Of a DNA stretch of 64,000 nucleotides, positions 25,434 to 34,382 are shown piece after piece (the first letter of the stretch is position 1; each line of letters starts with the position of its first letter). Under the pieces are notes generated by a model. It worked only from the letters and a program-made list of their open reading frames with translations, ran no database searches and was not told where the DNA came from. This DNA comes from Verrucomicrobiaceae bacterium (GTDB lineage Bacteria > Verrucomicrobiota > Verrucomicrobiia > Verrucomicrobiales > Verrucomicrobiaceae): contig JAEUHN010000015.1 of NCBI GenBank assembly GCA_016795365.1, positions 1 to 64,000 of the forward strand. Reading direction: 5' to 3'. The position numbers and the translations under genes are program-made.

Positions 25434-27548
25434 TTACTTCGCACCCTTGAGCAGCTCTTCCATTGCTGGGTCCGCCTTGACGCCCTTCTTCACGGCATCG
25501 CTGTAGTGCTTCTTGGCAAGGTCCCATTGGGGGGGCTGCTTGGTCGCGTAGAGAACGGCCAGGTTGAAGTCGGCTTCGCCATAGGCTGGGTCGATGGCGA
25601 GAGCGCTCTTGAACTCGCGTTCCGCACGATCCTGGATGCCCATCTTGCTGCTGATCACGCCGAGGTAGTGACGAGCGCGAGCGTTCTTCGGCTCAATGGA
25701 CACGCTCTTCTCGAAGGCGGCCATGGCCTCGTTGAGGCGGTCGCGGCGGAACAAGGTGACGGCCAGCATGTAGTGGGCGGCGGCGTTGTTAGGATCGTAG
25801 GCGAGTGACTTCTTCAGCACGGACTCGGCGTCATCGAGCTTGTCCTGCTGAATGCGAGCCCAGGCCAGACCGGCAAAGGCGGTGGCGTTCTTCGGATCGG
25901 CGCGGAGCACGTCCTCGTAGGCACTGGCTGCCTCGGGCAACTTCTGACCCTGGAGCAGCTCGTTGGCCTTGGTAATAAGCTGAGTGAGTTCGGCTTCCTT
26001 CTTCTTGGCCTCCTCAGTGGTGGCTGTCGCGGAGGGCTTGTCGCCGGTGGTCTTGGCATCGCCTTTCACCATGAGCGTGGCTTTGATGCCATCGGTGCCC
26101 ATGATCTCCTGAAGCTGGGGCGTGGTGAAGAGCTTCTGCTCCTCGGCGCTGAGTGTGACGCGATTGCCGGCGAGCTGCTCCACTTGGTCGATGAGTTCCT
26201 TGGAGGCATTCTCGGTCTTCTGGATCTCGGCAATGACATTGGCCTTCTGCTGCTGCGCGCGCGCCTGCTGGCGGATCTGGCGAACGATGATGCCCTTGAG
26301 CAGCTGGTTCTCTGCCATGAGCTGTGGGGCATCGTCGGGCTTGGCCTTCTTCGGATCTTCGGCGAGGTCGCGAATCTTCTTCAACTCCAGCGTAAGATCG
26401 GCCACCTGAGTTTCATACGCGGCGTTCTCTTTCTTCAAGGCGGTGAGTTCGCCCTGAATCTTGGTAAGCTGACCCTTGAGCTGGGTGATTTCCTTGTCCT
26501 TGCCCACGAGGTCCGTCTTGAGGGTGGCGACTTGTTTGCGAGCATCGTCGAGGTCCTTCTTCAGGCGGTCGTTTTCGGCCACGAGGTCCTTCATGTTCTC
26601 GGGGATGGGACCGCGCTTTTTGAGAGCCTCGTTTTCCGCCTGAAGGCCAAGGAGCTTGGTCTTGCTCTCATCGCGTTCCTTTTCGACGGCGGCGAGCTTC
26701 ATGCTGGTTTCGTCCAGCTGCTGGCTCTTGGTCATCATGGACTTCTCGGCGGTGGAGAGGCGCTCCTGAAGTTCGCTCATGCGCTCCTTCGATTCGGCGA
26801 GATCTTTGCGGGCCTTGTCCAGCTCCGCTTTGACGCTGCCGCCGCTGGCGAGCTGCTTTTCCAGTTCCGTGACCTTGGCCTGCTGGGCCTTGACCTTTTG
26901 ATCAAGGGCGGCGGTCTGCTTGTAAAACTCATCACGTTGCCGCACTGCTTCATTGCGCTGCTGGAGCATCTGGTCAGCGAGCATCGCCTGGCGTCCGATC
27001 TGGGCTTCGGTCTCCACGAGCTTTTGCTGAAGTCCGGCCTCGCGACTGCCAATGGCGCGCTTCATCTGCTCGAAGGCATCCTGCAGGGGGTCGCCGGAAG
27101 AGGGCGCAGGCGGAACGGCTGGCCCGAGCGGGACGGGTGCCGCACTGAACTGGTTCATCGGGCTCAGGCCGCCCGTGGCTGGCGCTGCGGGTGCCGGAGC
27201 TGGAGCCGGTGTGGGAGCGGGGGCTGGCGCGGGCGCGGGCGGCGGAGCATTCAGCTTGGCCTGCACTTCCTCGATGGACGAGGCGAGCTTTTGCTGGCGC
27301 ATCTTCAGCACATCGGGCTGCCAGGTGGGGAAGTTCGTGCCGATGCTGTCGAAGATGGTCTGGGCCTGCTGATACTTGTCCAGCGCACGGCGGAAGTCGC
27401 CATCCTTGGCCAGACGGTCGCCCTCGTTGTTCATGAGGTAGGCCTTGAAATACTCGTCGGCCGTGTCGTCGGCTGCGTTGGCGATGACGGGCATCAAGCC
27501 CGAGACCAGGGCGAGGATGAGGGAGAGCAGGAGACGGGGGAAATGCAT
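25434..27548 (-). CDS. Secreted coiled-coil/TPR protein
   Basis: 704 residues. A signal peptide (to about residue 26, VIANAADD) is followed by a short TPR-like segment, a Pro/Ala linker (residues about 100-125, PAPAPAP pattern), a long coiled coil (about 170-430, dense heptads such as VTELEKQLASGG and LVAENDRLKKDLDDARKQV) and four or more TPR units at the end (for example AAHYMLAVTLFRRDRLNEA and ARHYLGVISSKMG). Its role is probably structural scaffolding or protein interaction in the periplasm or outer membrane. Function is otherwise unknown. Confidence 0.85.
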   Translation of the reverse strand: MHFPRLLLSLILALVSGLMPVIANAADDTADEYFKAYLMNNEGDRLAKDGDFRRALDKYQQAQTIFDSIGTNFPTWQPDVLKMRQQKLASSIEEVQAKLNAPPPAPAPAPAPTPAPAPAPAAPATGGLSPMNQFSAAPVPLGPAVPPAPSSGDPLQDAFEQMKRAIGSREAGLQQKLVETEAQIGRQAMLADQMLQQRNEAVRQRDEFYKQTAALDQKVKAQQAKVTELEKQLASGGSVKAELDKARKDLAESKERMSELQERLSTAEKSMMTKSQQLDETSMKLAAVEKERDESKTKLLGLQAENEALKKRGPIPENMKDLVAENDRLKKDLDDARKQVATLKTDLVGKDKEITQLKGQLTKIQGELTALKKENAAYETQVADLTLELKKIRDLAEDPKKAKPDDAPQLMAENQLLKGIIVRQIRQQARAQQQKANVIAEIQKTENASKELIDQVEQLAGNRVTLSAEEQKLFTTPQLQEIMGTDGIKATLMVKGDAKTTGDKPSATATTEEAKKKEAELTQLITKANELLQGQKLPEAASAYEDVLRADPKNATAFAGLAWARIQQDKLDDAESVLKKSLAYDPNNAAAHYMLAVTLFRRDRLNEAMAAFEKSVSIEPKNARARHYLGVISSKMGIQDRAEREFKSALAIDPAYGEADFNLAVLYATKQPPQWDLAKKHYSDAVKKGVKADPAMEELLKGAK

Positions 27549-27769
27549 GGGAGACGAAAGGGCGGCGAGTTTAGCGGTCTGTCAGGGGTTTGTAAATTCT
27601 TGGTTCGCAAACATGGCGGCCTCGCCATGCGGCGCTCCGCAGGACAGATCGCCACCTTCCTTGCATTGCGCGGGCGGCGTTCTACACTCCGCGCCCTGAC
27701 CCCGCTCTTTTTGAATGTGCTATGCGGGGATCGCGTCCGAGCCTTACCCATCTTCGACCCTCGCCCACC

Positions 27770-28501
27770 ATGAAGCCTTTCGCCTGTCTCGCGGCTCTGT
27801 TCGCCCTCGTTATCGCATCTCCAGTCCGCGCTCAGGACGATGGTCCTACAGCGGAAGAGATCATGACCCTCGTGCGCATGAGCTACGCCCTCCAGCAAGG
27901 CAAGCTGACTGGCAAGCTGCGGGACAACAACAGCGGCAACGAGGAGCCCTTCACGCTCACGATGACGCAGCAAATCATTCGCTTTGTCTTCGCCAATCCT
28001 TCCCAGGTGGTGCACCTGGACCTCACCGCCGTCCCACCGCTCCTGCGTGAAGTGAAGCCCGGCTCGTCTGCCGAGGTGCCGCTGGAGCAATACAGCGAGA
28101 AGGTGCGCGGCTTTGATCTGAACTACGAGGATCTGTCCCTGCGCTTCCTCTACTGGCCCAATCCCAAGCTGATGGGCGAGGAGAATGTGGCCATCGGGCA
28201 GAAGGCCTGGAAGGTGCGCGTCACCTCGCCTGATGGTCGCGGACCCTACGGCACGGTGGACATCTGGGTGCATCAAGGCAGCGGTGGCATGGCCAAGATG
28301 GAAGGCTGGGACAAGGGTGGGAATCTCATCCGCAGCTACAAGATCTCCAGCGTGCAGAAAGCCCCCGGCCCGATCGGAGCTGATGGCAAGCGGGGCAAAG
28401 ATGTCACCATCCCCGAAGAGATGCGCATCGAATCCAAAGACCCGAAGACCGGTAAGCGAAGCGGCCTGACCTACATGACCTTCGACAAGCCCGAGGTGTA
28501 G
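27770..28501 (+). CDS. Outer-membrane lipoprotein-sorting-like protein (LolA/DUF4292-like)
   Basis: 243 residues. A signal peptide (MKPFACLAALFALVIASPVRA) precedes a beta-rich domain with VRGFDLNYEDLSLRFLYWPN, AWKVRVTSPDGRGPYGTVDIWV and MAKMEGWDKGGNLI. This pattern is seen in TP_0789/LolA-fold outer-membrane lipoprotein-sorting proteins that bind acyl chains. The open frame starts at 27722, but the signal peptide begins at 27770. Assignment is by overall pattern and is moderate. Confidence 0.68.
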   Translation: MKPFACLAALFALVIASPVRAQDDGPTAEEIMTLVRMSYALQQGKLTGKLRDNNSGNEEPFTLTMTQQIIRFVFANPSQVVHLDLTAVPPLLREVKPGSSAEVPLEQYSEKVRGFDLNYEDLSLRFLYWPNPKLMGEENVAIGQKAWKVRVTSPDGRGPYGTVDIWVHQGSGGMAKMEGWDKGGNLIRSYKISSVQKAPGPIGADGKRGKDVTIPEEMRIESKDPKTGKRSGLTYMTFDKPEV

Positions 28502-28510
28502 TAATCATCC

Positions 28511-28602
28511 GTTCTCGGTTCAGAATTCTCAGTTCTCTATTAGGCCAAGCACGGCAACAGTTGAGGCGAAGAACCGAGAAGCGAGAACAGCGAACCGAGA
28601 AC
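28511..28602. repeat. Degenerate inverted repeat (GAACCGAGAAC type)
   Basis: GTTCTCGGTTC at 28511-28521 is the exact reverse complement of GAACCGAGAAC at 28592-28602, with a further copy GAACCGAGAAG at 28571-28581 and several GCGAGAACA or CAGTTCTC units between. The whole leader of the kinase gene is built from these short units and could form a hairpin just before the start codon. Confidence 0.6.
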
Positions 28603-28611
28603 AGCGAACCC

Positions 28612-31122
28612 ATGTCCCGCACCCCTCCAGCCATCCGCGACCACGAGACGATCCGCATGATCGGACGCGGGGCGTTTGGTGAAGTGTGGATGGCGCGCAG
28701 TGTGACAGGTGTGCTTCGTGCGGTGAAGGTGATCTGGCGCGAGGACTATGATCAACCCGAAGGCTTTGAGCGTGAGTTTGAAGCGCTCAAGCACTACGAG
28801 CCCGTGTCGCGCAAGGGGCCCGGCTTGGTGCCGATTCTTCAGGTGGGCCGGAGCGACACCGAGGGCTTCTATTACTATGTAATGGAGCTGGCGGACGACC
28901 TTGAGCGTGGTCGTGATATTGATCCCGCCACGTATCGGCCTCACACCCTCACGGCCCAGCTTCGCCGTGACAAACAGATCAATGCAGAGCTGTGCCTCAA
29001 CCTGGGCATCAGCATCGCCGAGGGCCTGCATTACCTGCATCGCAACAAGCTCATCCATCGCGACGTCAAGCCGTCCAACCTGGTGTTCATCAATGGCCAG
29101 TGCTGTCTGGCGGACATCGGATTGATCACCTTGCTCGGGCAGCGCACCTTCGTCGGCACCGAAGGGTTTGTGGCACCCGAAGGTCCCGGCACGCCTGCAT
29201 CGGATATCTTCAGCCTCGGCATGGTCTTGTATGAGGCCAGCACGGGCAAGGACCGCCTCGATTTCCCCGATCTGCCATCGTATCGCGAAAGCGGCTCGTC
29301 CTTGCAGCTCTGGCGTCGCCTTCAGGATGTGATCTGCGTCGCCTGCGCCACCAAGGCTGGCCAGCGCTACGAGAACGCGCAGGAGATGGCGCTTGCCCTG
29401 CGGGGTCAGCCTCTTCCTTCGCAACGGCGGAAGATGTTTGTCATCGGCGGTGCGATTGCCGCTCTCGCGTTCACCAGCATCGGCATGTGGATCACGCAGG
29501 CCAGGAAGCCAGGCGGCGTGCTGTCCTCCGAGCAAGTGGTGGCCCAGCCGCTGCTGACACTGCGCAGCGATCCGCCGGGAGCGCAGGTGTTTGCCGGTGA
29601 GGACTTGTTAGGCGAGACGCCACTCGATCTCAATCCCGTGGAGGGTGTGCCGACGATTTACCAGTTCCGCAAGACCGGCTTCAAGCATTACGAGCTGGAG
29701 CACACCACCAGTTCCAGCAAGCCCGTGCTCCTCACCGTGAAGCTGGAGAAATCACGCCTTCCGCAGCAGGGCGAACGCTGGACCAACAGCCTGGGCATGG
29801 ACTTCATGCCTCGTCAGGGCGGGCACATCTCGCAGGCACCTGTGGAGATGAAGTTTTACCGCAAGTTCGTCGAGGCGGCGGACCATCCTTTCGAGGGCAA
29901 GGTGGTGCAGTTCCAGAGCGGCAAGGACAGCAAGGAGAGCAATTACATCGTCGTCGTGCCCCCGAACGATGCCGAGGCCTTTCGTTACTGGCTGACCGAT
30001 CGTGATCGCAGTGATGGCGCGCTCAGCCAGGAGCATCACTACGAGATCGAGCGCTTCTACTACATGGATGACAAGAGCGCTGACGAGACACCCGAGACGG
30101 AGTCTGCAGAGGCAAAGGATGGCCAGGCCTTTTATCTTCGCGTCGTGAGGCAGACGTATGGTCGTGTCTCGATCAAGACGCAGCCCTCCGGCGTGCATGT
30201 GTTCCAGCATGATGAAAGCCTGGGCGTCACTCCCGTGGAGATTCCGCGTGTGAAGACGGGCCCTGCCGAGTTTGAACTGCGCATGGATGGCTTCACCGAT
30301 CTCGTGGTCGAAGGCGACGTGAAGGAAGGCGAGATCCTCGAGATTTACGCGGACATGGAAAAGCGCCGTGGCGTGACTTACGGACGCGAGTGGCGCAATG
30401 CAGGCGGGATGAAGTTCGTGCCGCTCGGTGATGTGCTCATGAGTGCGCACGAGACGCGTTACTCCGACTTCCGGAAGTTTTGCCGCGTGAACGGACGCCG
30501 TCCACCAGCGATGCTCGAGGAGTCGGCCAAGAACGGATCACACCCCGTCACGGGCGTCACACGGCAGGATGCGCGCGACTTCTGTGCCTGGCTGACCAAG
30601 GTGGACCAGGAAGCCAAGCTGCTCGGACCCGACGACGTCTATCGCCTGCCCACCGATGAAGAGTGGAGTCGTGCCGTAGGCTTGCCCCTGGAGCGCGGCA
30701 GCACGCCAGCGGAGCGCAACGGGCGCATTCGTGGCATTTACCCATGGGGATTTGATTGGCCGCCACCCGATGGCACGGACAACCTCGCTGATGCCCAGGC
30801 TGCCAAGAAGGCGGGCCTCGACGCGGTGATCCCTGACTATGATGACAATGCGTCCTTCACGGCCCCCGTCGGATCATTGCCGGACAATGACAAAGGCATC
30901 GCCGGGCTCGGTGGCAATGTGAGCGAGTGGGTGGACACCGACTTCGACAAGCCTGCGCCTGACAAGCCCGCCTTGGGCACCGTGCGTGGTGGCAACTGGC
31001 GCACCGCCAATGCGGATGAGGCGCTTTCCTCGGCCCGCCTTGGAGTGCCGGTCGATACCAAACGCAACACCATCGGCTTCCGCATCGTGGTCGCCCGCAA
31101 ACCGGAGAAGGCTGTGCCATGA
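28612..31122 (+). CDS. Ser/Thr kinase-PEGA-formylglycine-enzyme-like fusion protein
   Basis: 836 residues. Kinase domain (about 12-265): G-loop IGRGAFGEVW, VAIK-type Lys in RAVKVIW, catalytic loop HRDVKPSN, metal motif DIG instead of DFG, and EGFVAPEG. One transmembrane helix (about 280-300, MFVIGGAIAALAFTSIGMW). Two PEGA domains: LRSDPPGAQVFAGEDLLGET and IKTQPSGVHVFQHDESLG. C-terminal FGE/SUMF1-like domain with RLPTDEEWSRA, GLGGNVSEWVD, VRGGNW and IGFRIV. Topology suggests a cytoplasmic kinase coupled to an exported sensor or binding part. The rhodanese lipoprotein downstream overlaps by ATGA. Confidence 0.88.
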   Translation: MSRTPPAIRDHETIRMIGRGAFGEVWMARSVTGVLRAVKVIWREDYDQPEGFEREFEALKHYEPVSRKGPGLVPILQVGRSDTEGFYYYVMELADDLERGRDIDPATYRPHTLTAQLRRDKQINAELCLNLGISIAEGLHYLHRNKLIHRDVKPSNLVFINGQCCLADIGLITLLGQRTFVGTEGFVAPEGPGTPASDIFSLGMVLYEASTGKDRLDFPDLPSYRESGSSLQLWRRLQDVICVACATKAGQRYENAQEMALALRGQPLPSQRRKMFVIGGAIAALAFTSIGMWITQARKPGGVLSSEQVVAQPLLTLRSDPPGAQVFAGEDLLGETPLDLNPVEGVPTIYQFRKTGFKHYELEHTTSSSKPVLLTVKLEKSRLPQQGERWTNSLGMDFMPRQGGHISQAPVEMKFYRKFVEAADHPFEGKVVQFQSGKDSKESNYIVVVPPNDAEAFRYWLTDRDRSDGALSQEHHYEIERFYYMDDKSADETPETESAEAKDGQAFYLRVVRQTYGRVSIKTQPSGVHVFQHDESLGVTPVEIPRVKTGPAEFELRMDGFTDLVVEGDVKEGEILEIYADMEKRRGVTYGREWRNAGGMKFVPLGDVLMSAHETRYSDFRKFCRVNGRRPPAMLEESAKNGSHPVTGVTRQDARDFCAWLTKVDQEAKLLGPDDVYRLPTDEEWSRAVGLPLERGSTPAERNGRIRGIYPWGFDWPPPDGTDNLADAQAAKKAGLDAVIPDYDDNASFTAPVGSLPDNDKGIAGLGGNVSEWVDTDFDKPAPDKPALGTVRGGNWRTANADEALSSARLGVPVDTKRNTIGFRIVVARKPEKAVP

Positions 31123-31541
31123 GGCTTTCGCTGCTCGCTCTCGCCTTCGTCTTCACGGCCTGTGGTCGCGCTCCTGAGACCGCGCCGACCTCACCTCCGC
31201 CCGTGGTGCTGCCACAGAACTACCAGTCGCTCAGCCCCGCACAGGTGGAGACGCTGATGACGCAAACCAAGAACCTCGGCATTCTCGATGCCCGGCAGAG
31301 CGACGAGATGCGCAATGGTCTCGGATGGATTCCGGGAGCCCAGCCTTGTCCATGGCTGGATGGCAACCAAGCCAAGCTCCAGAGCCTCGATCGCAATCAG
31401 CCCTGGCTCGTGTATTGCACCATCGGTGGACGTGCCGAATTGACCGCTCAAGCGATGGCCAAGCTCGGCTTCAAAGAAGTGTATCTGCTCAAGGGCGGTT
31501 TCGCCGAGTGGCTCGCCCAGGGCAAGCCCGTGGTGCGCTGA
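31119..31541 (+). CDS. Rhodanese-domain lipoprotein
   Basis: 140 residues. MRLSLLALAFVFTAC is a lipoprotein signal (Cys15). The mature part is one rhodanese domain: LGILDARQSDEMRNG, then the active-site loop YCTIGGRAE with Cys100, and a C-terminal GFKEVYLLKGGFAEWLAQG. A periplasmic, membrane-anchored sulfur- or thiol-handling role is expected. Its start overlaps the kinase fusion stop (ATGA), so it is in that operon. Confidence 0.88.
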   Translation: MRLSLLALAFVFTACGRAPETAPTSPPPVVLPQNYQSLSPAQVETLMTQTKNLGILDARQSDEMRNGLGWIPGAQPCPWLDGNQAKLQSLDRNQPWLVYCTIGGRAELTAQAMAKLGFKEVYLLKGGFAEWLAQGKPVVR

Positions 31542-31545
31542 TGAT

Positions 31546-31839
31546 TCAGCTCAGCACCTTGGCCGCGATCTCATCCCACAAGGCGTCAATGTCCTTCGGC
31601 TTGCGCGAAGGCTTGCCCGCCTTGCTGAACCAGTAGTCTGCATTCCATTGATCGCCTTCGATCACATGCAGCAAGGCATGAATCCACGAGCCCATCGACG
31701 TGTGAATGTCCTGCGCGATGCTATGCGCTTCATCCCACTCGCCCTTCTTCGCATGCCACAGAGCCAGCGCTTCATTCGAGAGGCCCTGGGGTGCAGCGGA
31801 GTCGGAGATCGCTGAGGCGCGGAGTTCGGCGGCGGTCAT
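31546..31839 (-). CDS. Small conserved protein of unknown function
   Basis: 97 residues. The core has ALWHAKKGEWDEAHSIAQ and GSWIHALLHVIEGDQWNADYW followed by FSKAGK. This resembles a family of short cytoplasmic proteins found in several phyla with no assigned role. The regular Trp/His spacing suggests a compact helical fold. It is convergent with the rhodanese gene, with only 4 bases between them. Confidence 0.7.
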   Translation of the reverse strand: MTAAELRASAISDSAAPQGLSNEALALWHAKKGEWDEAHSIAQDIHTSMGSWIHALLHVIEGDQWNADYWFSKAGKPSRKPKDIDALWDEIAAKVLS

Positions 31840-31862
31840 GATCGGGACAGTGTGAAGTCCAA

Positions 31863-31919
31863 AGGTGGAGCTGGGGAGAGGGGATTCATTCGTCTTCTCA
31901 CCTCTTCACTTCTCCACCT
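31863..31919. repeat. Degenerate inverted repeat (GAGGTGGAG type)
   Basis: AGGTGGAG at 31863-31870 is the reverse complement of CTCCACCT at 31912-31919. Between them are further purine-rich (GGGGAGAGGGG) and pyrimidine-rich (CACCTCTTCACTTCTCC) units. Same architecture as the other short-unit elements at 11316, 28511 and 52665 but with a different sequence. Confidence 0.5.
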
Positions 31920-31936
31920 CTCAACGGGAGCAAAAC

Positions 31937-33313
31937 TCAATCCTCGGGCAGCGGCTTGCCCTTGGTCTCGGGAGCGAAGGGCAGCACGATGATGCCCATC
32001 AGGAAGATCGCGCACATGGTCATGGCAGCGTAGCGCAGCGGCAATGCAGGGTCCTGGGCGGCAAACTTGCCGAACACGCCCGATGTGAGAGAGGCGGAGA
32101 AGAAGCTGCCTCCTGCTGCGGCGAAGCGGCCGAGGTTGTAGCAGAAGCTGGTGCCCGTGGAGCGCAGCTTGCTGGGGAACAATTCCGGAAGATAAATCGC
32201 GAAGCCAGCGAACACGCTCAGCTGGGCGGCACCCATGAGGAACATCATCCAGCGTGCGGCGATCGGGTCGCTCATGTTCTTGTAAACGAGGAAGGTGGCG
32301 ATCAGTGCGGCGCTGAAGCCGATGAAGAACGCGAGGCGACGACCCATCTTGGCGACGTTGGTGAAGAAGGTCATGCCTGCGGCAGCGCCGAGCATGTTCC
32401 AGAGGTAGGCCCAGGTGATGGCGTTGTTCACCTTGCCAGCGATCTGATCAGCCGGCACACCGGACTTCTCATAGAACTGCTTGAACACCACCTTCTGGAG
32501 ATCCACCGCATATTCGCCGATGGCCCACAAACCGATCACACCCGTGCTGGCGATGATGGCACCCACGATCAGGTTTTTGCGCCAGCGCGCATTGCCAAGC
32601 AGACTGGCGTAAGGTGCAAAGATGCTGCCCTTCGGAAGCTGGTCGGTATCCTTGAGCCGCTGCCAGGATTCGGGCTCCTTGAGGTAGCCGCGAGTGAAGA
32701 TGATCATCACCGCTGGCAGCGCACCGATGAGGAACATCCAGCGCCAGCCTGTTCCGGCGGCGATGGTCTTGTTGGCTTCGAGAGCGTCGATGCCCATCTT
32801 GGCAAAACCGGCGGAGATGTTGCCGATCGTGGAGAGAATTTGCAGCAGTCCCAGTGACTGAGCACGCGCACCTGAGGGCACCGTTTCAGCGATGAGGGCG
32901 ACAGCAAGCCCGAACACGCCACCGACTCCAACACCCGTCAGGAAGCGGGCGATGGTGAAGTCGATCTTGTTGTGGCTGAAGTAGCTCAGGCCCGTGAAGG
33001 CGGAGTAAATCAGGATCGTCAGCGTGAGCATCTTCGCACGGCCATACTTGTCCCCCAGCGATCCGAAGATGAGTCCGCCGATGCCCCAGCCAACGAGGAA
33101 GCAAGCGGTGACGATCTTGCCGAATGCTTGCAGGTCCTTGTCCGTGGGCGGCAAGTTCATGAGGTCTGCCAGAGCGGGCACACGAGCCAGCGAGAACAGG
33201 CGCTGATCGAGGCAGTCGAAGAACCATGCGGCAGAAGCAACAATGAGGACAAACCAGTGGTAGCCGTTGAGCTGCTTATACCAGGGGAGGTTGGAGTCGA
33301 TGGGCTGGGACAT
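31937..33313 (-). CDS. MFS transporter
   Basis: 458 residues with about 12 hydrophobic segments. The motif-A loop between helices 2 and 3 is FGSLGDKYGRAKML. RFLTGVGVGGVFGLAVALIAE matches the helix 4-5 pattern of the metabolite:proton symporter group, and YLPELFPSKLRSTGTSFCYN the equivalent C-terminal loop. The substrate is probably a small organic acid or sugar; it cannot be determined here. The start at 33313 (MSQPIDSNLPWYKQL) is preferred to 33391, as the upstream residues are not transporter-like. Confidence 0.9.
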   Translation of the reverse strand: MSQPIDSNLPWYKQLNGYHWFVLIVASAAWFFDCLDQRLFSLARVPALADLMNLPPTDKDLQAFGKIVTACFLVGWGIGGLIFGSLGDKYGRAKMLTLTILIYSAFTGLSYFSHNKIDFTIARFLTGVGVGGVFGLAVALIAETVPSGARAQSLGLLQILSTIGNISAGFAKMGIDALEANKTIAAGTGWRWMFLIGALPAVMIIFTRGYLKEPESWQRLKDTDQLPKGSIFAPYASLLGNARWRKNLIVGAIIASTGVIGLWAIGEYAVDLQKVVFKQFYEKSGVPADQIAGKVNNAITWAYLWNMLGAAAGMTFFTNVAKMGRRLAFFIGFSAALIATFLVYKNMSDPIAARWMMFLMGAAQLSVFAGFAIYLPELFPSKLRSTGTSFCYNLGRFAAAGGSFFSASLTSGVFGKFAAQDPALPLRYAAMTMCAIFLMGIIVLPFAPETKGKPLPED

Positions 33314-33624
33314 GGGCGCGGATGTTGGAGAGAAAGCCCAGAGGTGGCAAGGCCAAACCGAGGGGCTGGTCATTCGACGCCGAAAGAACATTCAGCCCGC
33401 CGTGCCGGTCGCGGAGCGGCAGGCCTGATCGCGTGAAACACCCGCCGTCCGCCTCCACCGCCTCAAGCAGCCCCCTGCTGGCGTCGGTGTGGGTGGGTCT
33501 CAGGCTGAAGCCCAAGTTTCTCGCCTGAGAACTGTCGGTTCGGGCGGGTGAAGGGCTTGCTGCCACAGGCTTTGCAGGTGTTGAGCTCACCATTTGCCTG
33601 GCGTTGTCTCAGGTTGAGCGACGA

Positions 33625-33712
33625 GAGGAGCGCGGACACTCCTGTCCGCTTCGAAACCTTCGCGGCTTCGCCGCCTGTTTTAGAATGGCGGGCAAGAGTG
33701 CCCGCGCTCCTC
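33625..33712. repeat. REPIN-like palindromic element
   Basis: Two 25-base arms (33625-33649 and 33688-33712) are inverted copies of each other with three mismatches. Each arm is itself a hairpin: GCGGACA-CTCC-TGTCCGC on the left and GCGGGCA-AGAG-TGCCCGC on the right. A third short hairpin (GCGGCTTCGCCGC) lies between. Two inverted REP-type hairpins of this size define a REPIN, a non-autonomous mobile repeat moved by RAYT transposases. No RAYT gene is in the window. Confidence 0.7.
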
Positions 33713-33894
33713 TGGCTGGCGCCCCTTTGGGCCTTCCCTTCAAGGGTCACGCCTTCGTAGCATGCCACGGTTTCGTCGTTGAGGTGCCAGTGGGCGAGGT
33801 CGCGGCCGGCGTCATTCGCGGCGTTTTGGGCAAACAGTCTGCCTTCGTCCTTGTCCCCGTCGTCGGTGGCTTTCTCGTAGAGGTAGAGAGGGGA
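33713..33894 (-). pseudogene. Remnant resembling a type ISP restriction-modification enzyme C-terminal part
   Basis: Read on the minus strand, the sequence encodes SPLYLYEKATDDGDKDEGRLF followed by AQNAANDAGRDLAHWHLNDE with no start of its own. The PLYLYE...EGRLF segment resembles the part of type ISP and related Res/DNA-methylase proteins before the target-recognition region. The frame runs into the REPIN-like element on its downstream side. It lies 38 bases beyond the stop of the second DUF488 gene. The match is by memory of the family and covers about 20 residues well; the rest is unclear. A further 390 bases to the MFS gene hold no convincing coding sequence. Confidence 0.4.
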
Positions 33895-33932
33895 AGCTCT
33901 GAAACCACGATTTCGCGTTGATTGCCATCTGG

Positions 33933-34382
33933 TTAAACCAAGTGCCGGATGTCCAACTCACCCCACTTTGACCGAAGATATTCAACAACGAGACGTCGAT
34001 GACAATGGTGTGGCTTGTCCTCGCTGCACAAGAGGCAGCCGCCCTTGATCGTTGCGGGATCAATTCGTTTCTCGATCTCCCGTTTCCGCATCAAGTCCAA
34101 AAATGCGGGTTCGTAGATGCTCCAGTCTCCCTTGTGCTTCTTGTAGGCGTCCAGAATGTCAGCGGTCGGCGCGAGTAACGGTTGATGGATGTATTCGATC
34201 CCAACGATCTCTTTGAGGAAGTATTGGAGATCGTCCTTCTTTGAAAAACCCGCGAGTTGGGAAACATTGTTGAGTCGCACATCCACCACACGGTTGGTGC
34301 CGCTCTTGCGCAGCATCTCAAAGAACTCAGCGGCGGTCTTCTTGGTGAAGCCAATGGTGTAAACAGTCGTGTCAGTATTCAT
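33933..34382 (-). CDS. DUF488 family protein (short form)
   Basis: 149 residues. It begins VYTIGFTKKTAAEFFEML, continues VVDVRLNNVSQLAGFSKKDDL and carries the C-terminal signature CLLCSEDKPHHCHRRLV, with the conserved Cys-x-Glu and Cys-His-Arg. DUF488 proteins are small globular proteins of unknown activity that often occur in mobile and defence contexts. It is the last gene of the four-gene operon; its start overlaps the end of the longer DUF488 gene by 11 bases. Confidence 0.88.
   Translation of the reverse strand: MNTDTTVYTIGFTKKTAAEFFEMLRKSGTNRVVDVRLNNVSQLAGFSKKDDLQYFLKEIVGIEYIHQPLLAPTADILDAYKKHKGDWSIYEPAFLDLMRKREIEKRIDPATIKGGCLLCSEDKPHHCHRRLVVEYLRSKWGELDIRHLV

Noticed and set aside
26184-27773. 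529-codon plus-strand frame opposite the coiled-coil/TPR gene
   Set aside because: Leu/Gly/Glu-rich shadow of heptad-repeat codons, with no independent domain.
33812-34063. 83-codon minus-strand frame overlapping the short DUF488 gene
   Set aside because: It is out of frame with DUF488 and with the RM-like remnant, and has no recognisable content.
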